Shown piece after piece: positions 30,401-39,750 of a stretch of 64,000 bases of DNA (position 1 is the first letter of the stretch; each line of letters starts with the position of its first letter). The notes beneath the pieces are model-generated. The model was given only the letters and a program-made list of their open reading frames with translations. It ran no database searches and was not told the origin of the DNA. The DNA comes from Hydractinia symbiolongicarpus (Eukaryota > Cnidaria > Hydrozoa > Anthoathecata > Hydractiniidae): NCBI RefSeq assembly GCF_029227915.1, contig NC_079888.1, positions 1,178,001-1,242,000 on the forward strand. The letters are read 5' to 3'. The position numbers and the translations under genes are program-made.

Positions 30401-30966
30401 TGGATAAGGTTCATAGGGTACTGAGGTTTGATCAGAGCGCATGGTTGAAACCTTACATCGACTTCAATACACAGCTGCGCACGGAGTCGAAGAATTACTT
30501 TGAAAAGGATTTCTTCAAGCTGATGAACAATTCTGTCTTTGGGAAGACAATGGAGAATCAGCGAAGACAGAAGGATATACGTTTGGCCACAAACCAAAAG
30601 AATTATGAGAAAATGGTGATGAAGCCAAACTTCAGGGGTGCAATCCGTTTCTCGGAAACACTGATGGGGATAGAGATGTCCAAGATCAAGATCACAATGA
30701 ACAAACCGATCTACCTTGGCCCCACAATCCTCCATCTATCCAAGATGGTTATGTATGAGTTCCACCATGATTACATGAGACCGAAATATGGTGATGATGT
30801 GAAGCTTTGCTACATGGATACGGATTCATTCGTTTACCACATAAAAACAGACGACTTCTACAAAGATATAGCGAATGATGTGTCTGCGAGATTTGACACA
30901 TCTGGGTATGATAAGGAAGATGATAGACCTCTACCATTAGGTTTGAATAAAAAGATCATTGGCTGA
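27487..30966 (+). CDS. polB: Protein-primed family B DNA polymerase, main part, with N-terminal SAP domain
   Basis: 1,159 residues. Residues 1-37 are a SAP domain nearly identical to that of the SAP-RING protein (AELRALARERGLHGYS). A Cys2-His-Cys cluster lies at C411, C414, H427, C431. A second cluster (C557, C560, and VRDHCHFTG at 571-579, with H586 and C589) looks like an HNH/endonuclease VII-type zinc region. Exonuclease: YADFEA (Exo I, D466 and E468), HNLSGYD (Exo II, N605 and D610), YLKTD (Exo III, Y767 and D771). Polymerase: YLDANNLYG (motif A, D868), KLMNNSVFG (motif B, K1011), YMDTDS (motif C, D1111 and D1113). All catalytic Asp are present. The frame ends at TGA 30964-30966, inside the conserved domain; the rest continues in the next frame. 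It replicates the element in this family, using a terminal protein as primer. Confidence 0.96.
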   Translation: MTSINTVAELRALARERGLHGYSMFRKADLIELLTSTTVSAPVQVSRHLRSGTSQQDMDLFERQEMAKTRPQIKSKLNEWREWLINHVPKAIKYKTTKAFKAMKDKIMALYKGTGEKEVEEVEEENPYTPIEEAFDRSYKRFKINSDGKKKNVKVFLKQIQPIIKRLMRDVLGQKKSLKTQATLWVKWVKEDTSEAGVTCVHVDKAFNSYMEILHANGDISDVFNRMCTKIIEQIENPALPASGFTIERILYIHVDFHKLKLTRGSSYLPLPKNFSGKFSVINPKNEDEECFKWTVLAALNHGKINNNPVRISILKKYEDKCNWDGITFPMALNKIDLFERRNPDISVHVLTKDEIEGIYMCRKSKHLDRKETVVLFLLCDGDKRHYIAVKNLSGVLSKVNSKHKNKEYYCLNCLSGFPSEQKRDDHFEYCKNNDAVNIPLPREGSTLTFTHGQYQLKAPFIMYADFEAFTKPEEIECGSSTEKVGKHIPTGFCCYSKYANGEVLDPLKLYRGDDCVPRFVDHVVSEAKRLYNMFPQLGMQDLTDEELDKYENSTNCHICIREFGDDDIKVRDHCHFTGKFRGSAHMECNLRYKVPNYIPVVFHNLSGYDAHLFIKELARKYGEGGMSVIAENKEKYISFSTDVKVGEYTDKNGETKDKKIKLRFIDSFRFMSRGLGSLADNLSDDQCKNLRKFFNDEQFNIMRRKGVYPYEYVDSFDRFNETRLPLKDDFYSKLNMNGISDADYAHAHKVWKDMKVENMGVCHDIYLKTDVLLLSDVFETFRETCLRNYKLDPAHFYTAPGLAWQACLKKTDVELDLLSDMDMLLFVEMGIRGGLCQAVHRHAKANNPYMGDMYNTSEDTTYLQYLDANNLYGWAMIQKMPTRGFEWDDSGKFTPKLISKLAVENGEKGYMLEVDVRYPHDLHDAHNDLPFMPERKVINGVEKLTPCLSDKRNYVIHIRALAQALNHGLVLDKVHRVLRFDQSAWLKPYIDFNTQLRTESKNYFEKDFFKLMNNSVFGKTMENQRRQKDIRLATNQKNYEKMVMKPNFRGAIRFSETLMGIEMSKIKITMNKPIYLGPTILHLSKMVMYEFHHDYMRPKYGDDVKLCYMDTDSFVYHIKTDDFYKDIANDVSARFDTSGYDKEDDRPLPLGLNKKIIG

Positions 30967-31313
30967 TGAAGGACGAGTTGGGTGGTAAGGTGATGACTGA
31001 GTTCATCTCTCTTAGAGCGAAGACCTACGCATACAAACAGCTATGTGGTATGGAGGGTAAGAGATGTAAGGGGGTGAAGAAATGCGTGGTAAGGGAGACC
31101 ATAGGTTTCGATGACTATAAGAGATGTCTGTTTGAGGGTGAGAACATTTACAGGACCCAAATGACATTTCGATCTATTAAGCATGATGTTCACACGGTGA
31201 AAACAAACAAACTCGCGGTCAATGCCGATGATGATAAGCGCATAATTTTGGGAGATGGTATTACCACACTGGCAAGAGGACATTATAGACACACATATCA
31301 CTATAATTTATAG
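30966..31313 (+). pseudogene. polB: C-terminal part of DNA polymerase, displaced by frameshift
   Basis: 115 residues that match the usual C-terminus of Polinton polymerases: MKDELGGKVMTEFISLRAKT at the start, then KGVKKCVV, FDDYKRCLF and DDKRIILGDGITTLARGH. The ATG overlaps the TGA of the main part (TGATG, 30964-30968). The two pieces are adjacent parts of one domain, so a one-base frameshift near 30961-30964 is the simplest explanation. Termination-reinitiation giving two chains is less likely, because the break lies within the conserved KDELGG region. The last 20 codons or so lie in the right TIR, and a copy is present in the left TIR. Confidence 0.88.
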
Positions 31314-31327
31314 GGCACGACGGATGA

Positions 31328-31374
31328 GGGTGGGGAGGGACCCATTGGGACGCGGTGGGGGAGGGGGTTTTGGG
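31328..31374 (+). other. G-rich tract in right TIR (G-quadruplex candidate)
   Basis: Runs of G (GGGTGGGGAGGG, then GGG, GGTGGGGGAGGGGG and GGG) within 47 bp, with short loops on one strand. The left TIR has the C-rich counterpart at 15903-15950. This pattern can fold into a G-quadruplex; the effect on replication or transcription is inferred. Confidence 0.6.
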
Positions 31375-31381
31375 CAGATAT

Positions 31382-31596
31382 CGTTGATTTAACGAGCATG
31401 CTCTATAATTTAACCTAAAGTGGTAAAGTGCTCATGGATTTTATGGACTCTTCTATCGTTGATTTAACGTGGATGATCTATAATTTGACGTGGAATGGTA
31501 CAACATATTAATCGTTATGGACCTTTTTACGTTGATTTGACGTGGATGCCCGCTTATTTGACATAATTGCACTAGGATCCGCCTTTTCCTATCTCT
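31382..31596 (-). repeat. Three subterminal repeats in right TIR (73-75 bp period)
   Basis: CGTTGATTTRACG cores at 31382, 31457 and 31530, each followed by GWGCATG or GTGGATG and then TWATTTRAC. The period is 75 then 73 bp. The left TIR retains only two units, so one was lost there or gained here. Repeated sites near transposon ends often bind the recombinase or a replication protein; this role is inferred. Confidence 0.75.
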
Positions 31597-31601
31597 ATCG
31601 C
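31597..31601. other. Right target-site duplication (ATCGC)
   Basis: ATCGC directly after the right TIR, matching the five bases before the left TIR. It is followed by TGAGTTCTGGG, the normal monomer continuation. Confidence 0.85.
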
Positions 31602-32306
31602 TGAGTTCTGGGAATCATGTCGAGTTAAAAAGAATGTTATTTCTTGGAGTCCAATTGGCTCATTTATCACATTTATAAGATCACAGTCCAGAATCAGTTT
31701 AATTAAGTCCCAAAGTCAATCGTTTCACTGTTAAAAGCGATACAACTTAGTAATATCGGAACAAAATCACTAAATACATGTTGGTACGGATATGTGAAGC
31801 AACCGTTGTAACTCAAACGGATTGACACCGTTAGAAAGTCAATAAAAGGTAGTTTTTTTACAACTTAGTAATATCAGAACAAAAGCACTAAATACATGTT
31901 GGTACGAATATGTGAAGCAACCGTTGTAACTCAAACGGATTGACACCGTTAAGAAGACAATGAAATGTAGTGTTTGAAACTGTCTCTATTTCTTCAGCGT
32001 GAACTAACGGCTAGGATTGGTCCCACAGTAAAAAATGACTTATTAATCTTATTTTTTAAATGAAGCGCTACCACAGCGCCCAGTGTATCCACTGAGTTCC
32101 AGCAATCATGTCAAATTAAGAAAATTGTCATTCATTGAAAACCAAGTGGCTCATTTATCACATTTAGCAGGTAACAGTCCAGAATCAGTTCAATTAAGTC
32201 CCACAGTCAATCGTTTTACTTTTAAAAGCGATACAACTTAATAATAGCGGAAGAAATCGCTAAATACATGTTGGTACGAATATGTGACGCAACCGTTGCA
32301 ACTCAA

Positions 32307-34543
32307 ACGAATTAACACCGTTAGAAAGTCAATGAAAGGTAGTTTTTGAAACTGTCTCTATTTCTTTAGCGGGAACTAACGGATAGGATTGGTCCCACAG
32401 TAAAAAAATGACTAATTTATCGAAATTTTTAAATGAAGCGCTACCACAGGGTCCAGTGTAATCGCTAAGTTCCGGCAATCATGTCGAGTTAAAAAGAATG
32501 TTATTTCTTGGAGTTCAATTGGCTCATTTATCACATTTACAAGGTCACAGTCCAGAAACAGTTCAACTAAGTCCCACAGTCAATCGGTTCACCGTTAAAA
32601 GCGATACAACTTAGTAATAACGGAACAAAATCACTAAATACATGTTGGTACGAATATGTGACGCAACCGTTGTAACTCAAACAAATTGACACCGTTAAGA
32701 AGACAATGAAATGTAGTGTTTGAAACTGTCTCTATTTCTTCAGCGTGAACTAACGGCTAGGATTGGTCCCACAGTAAAAAATGACTTATTAATCTTATTT
32801 TTTAAATGAAGCGCTACCACAGCGTCCAGTGTATCCACTGAGTTCCAGCAATCATGTCAAATTAAGAAAATTGTCATTCATTGAAAACCAAGTGGCTCAT
32901 TTATCAAATTTAGCAGGTAACAGTCCAGAATCAGTTCAATTAAGTCCCACAGTCAATCGTTTTACTTTTAAAAGCGATACAACTTAATAATAGCGGAAGA
33001 AATCGCTAAATACATGTTGGTACGAATATGTGACGCAACCGTTGTAACTCAAACAAATTGACACCGTTAAGAAGACAATGAAATGTAGTGTTTGAAACTG
33101 TCTCTATTTCTTCAGCGTGAACTAACGGCTAGGATTGGTCCCACAGTAAAAAATGACTTATTAATCTTATTTTTTAAATGAAGCGCTACCACAGCGCCCA
33201 GTGTATCCACTAAGTTCCAGCAATCATGTCAAATTAAGAAAATCGTCATTCATTGAAAACCAAGTGGCTCATTTATCACATTTAGCAGGTAACAGTCCAG
33301 AATCAGTTCAATTAAGTCCCACAGTCAATCGTTTTACTTTTAAAAGCGATACAACTTAATAATAGCGGAAGAAATCGCTAAATACATGTTGGTACGAATA
33401 TGTGACGCAACCGTTGCAACTCAAACGAATTAACACCGTTAGAAAGTCAATGAAAGGTAGTTTTTGAAACTGTCTCTATTTCTTTAGCGGGAACTAACGG
33501 ATAGGATTGGTCCCACAGTAAAAAAATGACTTATTTATCGAAATTTTTAAATGAAGCGCTACCACAGGGTCCAGTGTAATCGCTAAGTTCCGGCAATCAT
33601 GTCGAGTTAAAAAGAATGTTATTTCTTGGAGTTCAATTGGCTCATTTATCACATTTACAAGGTCACAGTCCAGAAACAGTTCAACTAAGTCCCACAGTCA
33701 ATCGGTTCACCGTTAAAAGCGATACAACTTAGTAATAACGGAACAAAATCACTAAATACATGTTGGTACGAATATGTGACGCAACCGTTGTAACTCAAAC
33801 AAATAGACACTGTTAAGAAGACAATGAAATGTAGTGTTTGAAACTGTCTCTATTTCTTCAGCGTGAACTAACGGCTAGGATTGGTCCCACAGTAAAAAAT
33901 GACTTATTAATCTTATTTTTTAAATGAAGCGCTACCACAGCGTCCAGTGTATCCACTGAGTTCCAGCAATCATGTCAAATTAAGAAAATTGTCATTCATT
34001 GAAAACCAAGTGGCTCATTTATCAAATTTAGCAGGTAACAGTCCAGAATCAGTTCAATTAAGTCCCACAGTCAATCGTTTTACTTTTAAAAGCGATACAA
34101 CTTAATAATAGCGGAAGAAATCGCTAAATACATGTTGGTACGAATATGTGACGCAACCGTTGTAACTCAAACAAATTGACACCGTTAAGAAGACAATGAA
34201 ATGTAGTGTTTGAAACTGTCTCTATTTCTTCAGCGTGAACTAACGGCTAGGATTGGTCCCACAGTAAAAAATGACTTATTAATCTTATTTTTTAAATGAA
34301 GCGCTACCACAGCGCCCAGTGTATCCACTAAGTTCCAGCAATCATGTCAAATTAAGAAAATCGTCATTCATTGAAAACCAAGTGGCTCATTTATCACATT
34401 TAGCAGGTAACAGTCCAGAATCAGTTCAATTAAGTCCCACAGTCAATCGTTTTACTTTTAAAAGCGATACAACTTAATAATAGCGGAAGAAATCGCTAAA
34501 TACATGTTGGTACGAATATGTGACGCAACCGTTGCAACTCAAA
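32307..34543. repeat. Two copies of a 1,118-bp three-monomer higher-order repeat
   Basis: The variant ACGAATTAACACC recurs at 32307, 33425 and 34543, exactly 1,118 bp apart. The order of monomer types between them is the same in both units, which shows recent unequal exchange. The next occurrence is 746 bp on (two monomers, 35289), so the pattern then changes. Confidence 0.75.
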
Positions 34544-37522
34544 CGAATTAACACCGTTAGAAAGTCAATGAAAGGTAGTTTTTGAAACTGTCTCTATTTC
34601 TTTAGCGGGAACTAACGGATAGGATTGGTCCCACAGTAAAAAAATGACTTATTTATCGAAATTTTTAAATGAAGCGCTACCACAGGGTCCAGTGTAATCG
34701 CTAAGTTCCGGCAATCATGTCGAGTTAAAAAGAATGTTATTTCTTGGAGTTCAATTGGCTCATTTATCACATTTACAAGGTCACAGTCCAGAAACAGTTC
34801 AACTAAGTCCCACAGTCAATCGGTTCACCGTTAAAAGCGATACAACTTAGTAATAACGGAACAAAATCACTAAATACATGTTGGTACGAATATGTGACGC
34901 AACCGTTGTAACTCAAACAAATAGACACTGTTAAGAAGACAATGAAATGTAGTGTTTGAAACTGTCTCTATTTCTTCAGCGTGAACTAACGGCTAGGATT
35001 GGTCCCACAGTAAAAAATGACTTATTAATCTTATTTTTTAAATGAAGCGCTACCACAGCGTCCAGTGTATCCACTGAGTTCCAGCAATCATGTCAAATTA
35101 AGAAAATTGTCATTCATTGAAAACCAAGTGGCTCATTTATCACATTTAGCAGGTAACAGTCCAGAATCAGTTCAATTAAGTCCCACAGTCAATCGTTTTA
35201 CTTTTAAAAGCGATACAACTTAATAATAGCGGAAGAAATCGCTAAATACATGTTGGTACGAATATGTGACGCAACCGTTGCAACTCAAACGAATTAACAC
35301 CGTTAGAAAGTCAATGAAATGTAGTTTTTGAAACTGTCTCTATTTCTTCCGCGTGAACTAACGGATAGGATTGGTCCCACTGTAAAAAACGACTTATTTA
35401 TCTTAATTTTTAAATGAAGCGCTCCCACAGCGCCCAGTGTAATCGATGAGTTCCGGCAATCATGTCGAGTTAAAAAGAATGTTATTTCTTGGAGTCCAAT
35501 TGGCTCATTTATCACATTTATAAGATCACAGTCCAGAATCAGTTCCATTAAGTCCCACAGTCAATCGTTTCACTTTTAAAAGCGATACAACTTAGTAATA
35601 TCGGGAAAAATCGCTAAATACATGTTGGTTCGAATATGTGAAGCAACCGTTGTAAATCAAACGGATTGACACCGTTAGAAAGTCAATGAAGTTTTTGAAA
35701 CTGTCTCTATTTCTTCCGCGTGAACTAACGGATAGGATTGGTCCCACTGTAAAAAACGACTTATTTATCTTAATTTTTAAATGAAGCGCTCCCACAGCGC
35801 CCAGTGTAATCGCTGAGTTCCGGCAATCATGTCGAGTTAAAAAGAATGTTATTTCTTGGAGTCCAATTGGCTCATTTATCACATTTATAAGATCACGGTC
35901 GAGAATCAGTTCAACTAAGTCCCACAGTCAATCCGTTCACCGTTAAAAGCGATACAACTTAGTAATATCGGAACAAAAGCACTAAATACATGTTGGTACG
36001 AATATGTGAAGCAACCATTGTAACTCAAACGGATTGACACCGTTGGAAAGTCAATGAAATGTAGTTTCTGAAACTGTCTCTATTTCTTCAGCGCAAACTA
36101 ACGGCTAGGATTGGTCCCGCAGTAAAAGATGACTTATTTATCTAAAGTTTTAAATGAAGCGCTAACGCAGGGTCCAGTGTAATCGCTGAGTTCCAGCAAT
36201 CATGTCAAATTAAAAAGAATGTCATTCCTTGGAGTCCAATTGGCTCATTTATCACATTTATCAGGTCACAGTCCAGAATCAGTTCAACTAAGTCCCACAG
36301 TCAATCGGTTCACCGTTAAAAGCGATACAACTTAGTAATATCGGAACAAAATCACTAAATACATGCTGGTACGAATATGTGACGCAAGCTTTGTAACTCA
36401 AACGGATTGACACCGTTAAAAAGACAATGAAATGTAGTTTTTGAAACTGTCTCTATTTCTTCAGCGTGAACTAACGGCTAGGATTGGTCCCACAGTAAAA
36501 AATGACTTATTAATCTTAATTTTTAAATGAAGCGCTACCACACCGCCCAGTGTAATCGCTGAGTTCCAGCAATCCTGTCAAATTAAGAAGAATGTCATTC
36601 CTTGGAGTCCAATTGGCTCATTTACCACATTTATCAGATCACAGTCCAGAAACAGTTCAATTAATTCCCACAGTCAATCGTTTCACTTTTAAAAGCGATA
36701 CAATTTAGTAAGATCGGAACAAATCGCTAAATACATGTTGGTACGAATACGTGACGTAATCGTTGTAACTCAAACGGATTGACACCGTTAGAAAGTCAAT
36801 GAAATGTAGTTTTTGAAACTGTCTCTATTTCTTCAGCACGAACCTCATTTATCACATTTATAAGGTCACAGTCCAGAAACAGTTCAATTAATTCCCACAG
36901 TCAATCGTTTCACTTTTAAAAGCGATACAACTTAGTATTATCATAAAAAATCGCTAAATACATGTTGGTACGAATATGTGAAGCAACCGTTGTAACTCAA
37001 ACGGATTGACACCGTTAAAAAGTCAATGAATGGTAGTTTTTGAAACTGTCTCTATTTCTTCAGCGTGAACTAACGGATAGGATTGGTCCCACAGTAAAAA
37101 AATGACTTATTTATCGAAATTTTTAAATGAAGCGCTACCACAGGGTCCAGTGTAATCGCTGAGTTCTGGCAATCATGTCGAGTTAAAAAGAATGTTATTT
37201 CTTGGAGTTCAATTGGCTCATTTATCACATTTATAAGGTCACAGTCCAGAAACAGTTAAAATAATTCCCACAGTCAATCGTTTCACTTTTAAAAGCGTAA
37301 CAACTTTGTAATATCGGAAAAATTCGCTAAATACATGTTGGTACGAATATGTGAAGCAACCGTTGTAACTCAAACGGATTGACACCGTTAGAAAGTCAGT
37401 GAAAGGTAGTTTTTTTGCAACTTAGTAATATCAGAACAAAAGCACTAAATACATGTTGGTACGAATATGTGAAGCAACCGTTGTAACTCAAACGGATTGA
37501 CACTATTAGAAAGTCAATGAAA

Positions 37523-39750
37523 GGTAGTTTTTGAAACTGTCTCTATTTCTTTAGCGGGAACTAACGGATAGGATTGGTCCCACAGTAAAAAATGACTTAT
37601 TTATCGAAATTTTTAAATGAAGCGCTACCTCAGGGTCCAGTGTAATCGCTGAGTTCCGGCAATCATGTCGAGTTAAAAAGAATGTTATTTCTTGGAGTTC
37701 AATTGGCTCATTTATCACATTTATAAGGTCACAGTCCAGAAACAGTTCAATTAATTCCCACAGTCAATCGTTTCACTTTTAAAAGTGATACAACTTAGTA
37801 TTATCGGAAAAAATCGCTAAATACATGTTGGTACGAATACGTGACGCAACCGTTGTAACTCAAACAAATTGACACCGTTAAGAAGGCAATTAAATGTAGT
37901 GTTTGAAACTGTCTCTATTTCTGCAGCGTGAACTAACGGCTAGGATTGGTCCCACAGTAAAAAATGACTTATTAATCTTATTTTTTAAATGAAGAGCTAC
38001 CACAGCGCCCAGTGTATCCGCTGAGTTCCAGCAATCATGTCAAATTAAGAAGATTGTCATTAATTGGAGACCAAGTGGCTCATTTATCACATTTAGCAGG
38101 TAACAGTCCAGAATCAGTTCAATTAAGTGCCACAGTCAATCGTTTTACTTTTAAAAGCGATACAACTTAATAATAGCGGAAGAAATCGCTAAATACATGT
38201 TGGTACGAATATGTGACGCAACCGTTGCAACTCAAACGGATTGACACCGTTAGAAAGTCAATGAAAGGTAGTTTTTGAAACTGTCTCTATTTCTTTAGCG
38301 CGAACTAACGGCTAGGATTGGTCCCACAGGAAAAAATGACTTCTTTATCTTAATTTTTAAATAAAGCGCTCCCACGGCGCCCAGTGTAATCGATGAGTTC
38401 CGGCAATCATGTCGAGTTAAAAAGAATGTTATTTCCTAGAGTCCAATTGGCTCATTTATCACATTTATAAGATCACAGTCCAGAATCAGTTCCATTGAGT
38501 CCCACAGTCAATCGTTTCACTTTTAAAAGCCATACAACTTAGTATTATCGGAAAAAATCGCTAAATACATGTAAGTACGAATATGTGAAGCAACCGTTGT
38601 AACTCAAACGGATTGACACCGTTAGAAAGTCAATGAAAGGTAGTTTTTGAAACTGTCTCTATTTCTTTAGCGGGAACTAACGGATAGGATTGGTCCCACA
38701 GTAAAAAATGACTTATTTATCGAAATTTTTAAATGAAGCGCTACCTCAGGGTCCAGTGTAATCGCTGAGTTCCGGCAATCATGTCGAGTTAAAAAGAATG
38801 TTATTTCTTGGAGTTCAATTGGCTCATTTATCACATTTATAAGGTCACAGTCCAGAAACAGTTCAATTAATTCCCACAGTCAATCGTTTCACTTTTAAAA
38901 GTGATACAACTTAGTATTATCGGAAAAAATCGCTAAATACATGTTGGTACGAATACGTGACGCAACCGTTGTAACTCAAACAAATTGACACCGTTAAGAA
39001 GGCAATTAAATGTAGTGTTTGAAACTGTCTCTATTTCTGCAGCGTGAACTAACGGCTAGGATTGGTCCCACAGTAAAAAATGACTTATTAATCTTATTTT
39101 TTAAATGAAGAGCTACCACAGCGCCCAGTGTATCCGCTGAGTTCCAGCAATCATGTCAAATTAAGAAGATTGTCATTAATTGGAGACCAAGTGGCTCATT
39201 TATCACATTTAGCAGGTAACAGTCCAGAATCAGTTCAATTAAGTGCCACAGTCAATCGTTTTACTTTTAAAAGCGATACAACTTAATAATAGCGGAAGAA
39301 ATCGCTAAATACATGTTGGTACGAATATGTGACGCAACCGTTGCAACTCAAACGGATTGACACCGTTAGAAAGTCAATGAAAGGTAGTTTTTGAAACTGT
39401 CTCTATTTCTTTAGCGCGAACTAACGGCTAGGATTGGTCCCACAGGAAAAAATGACTTCTTTATCTTAATTTTTAAATAAAGCGCTCCCACGGCGCCCAG
39501 TGTAATCGATGAGTTCCGGCAATCATGTCGAGTTAAAAAGAATGTTATTTCCTAGAGTCCAATTGGCTCATTTATCACATTTATAAGATCACAGTCCAGA
39601 ATCAGTTCCATTGAGTCCCACAGTCAATCGTTTCACTTTTAAAAGCCATACAACTTAGTATTATCGGAAAAAATCGCTAAATACATGTAAGTACGAATAT
39701 GTGAAGCAACCGTTGTAACTCAAACGGATTGACACCGTTAGAAAGTCAAT
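37523..39750. repeat. Two copies of a 1,116-bp three-monomer repeat
   Basis: The variant GCTACCTCAGGG occurs at 37623 and 38739, 1,116 bp apart. The blocks share rare variants such as TTAATTGGAGACC and CCTAGAGTCC, so they are a recent tandem duplication. Confidence 0.7.

Larger units (their letters stand above)
15756..31596. mobile_element. Polinton/Maverick DNA transposon, complete with both ends, degraded
   Basis: A 15,841-bp element bounded by TIRs that begin AGAGATAGG and end CCTATCTCT, flanked by a 5-bp duplication of satellite sequence. It encodes the Polinton hallmark set: protein-primed family B polymerase, retrovirus-like integrase, FtsK/HerA-type packaging ATPase, and major and putative minor capsid proteins, plus the small proteins usual in animal Polintons. 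Size fits the 15-20 kb family norm. No introns are evident. The AG...CT termini and integrase agree with the family; the target duplication is 5 bp rather than the usual 6. Seven genes carry disruptions, so this copy is probably defective. No adenain-like protease gene was recognised. Confidence 0.97.
31253..31596 (-). repeat. Right terminal inverted repeat (344 bp)
   Basis: Its reverse complement matches 15756-16023. It has 76 more bases than the left TIR, equal to one extra subterminal repeat. The inner 61 bp are coding (the polymerase C-terminus and stop at 31311-31313). The end is CCTATCTCT at 31588-31596. Confidence 0.95.

Noticed and set aside
30940-30966. Programmed ribosomal frameshifting in the polymerase
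   Set aside because: The nearby A-run does not form a proper slippery heptamer in frame, and slipping there would replace conserved residues before the break. A simple base loss fits better.
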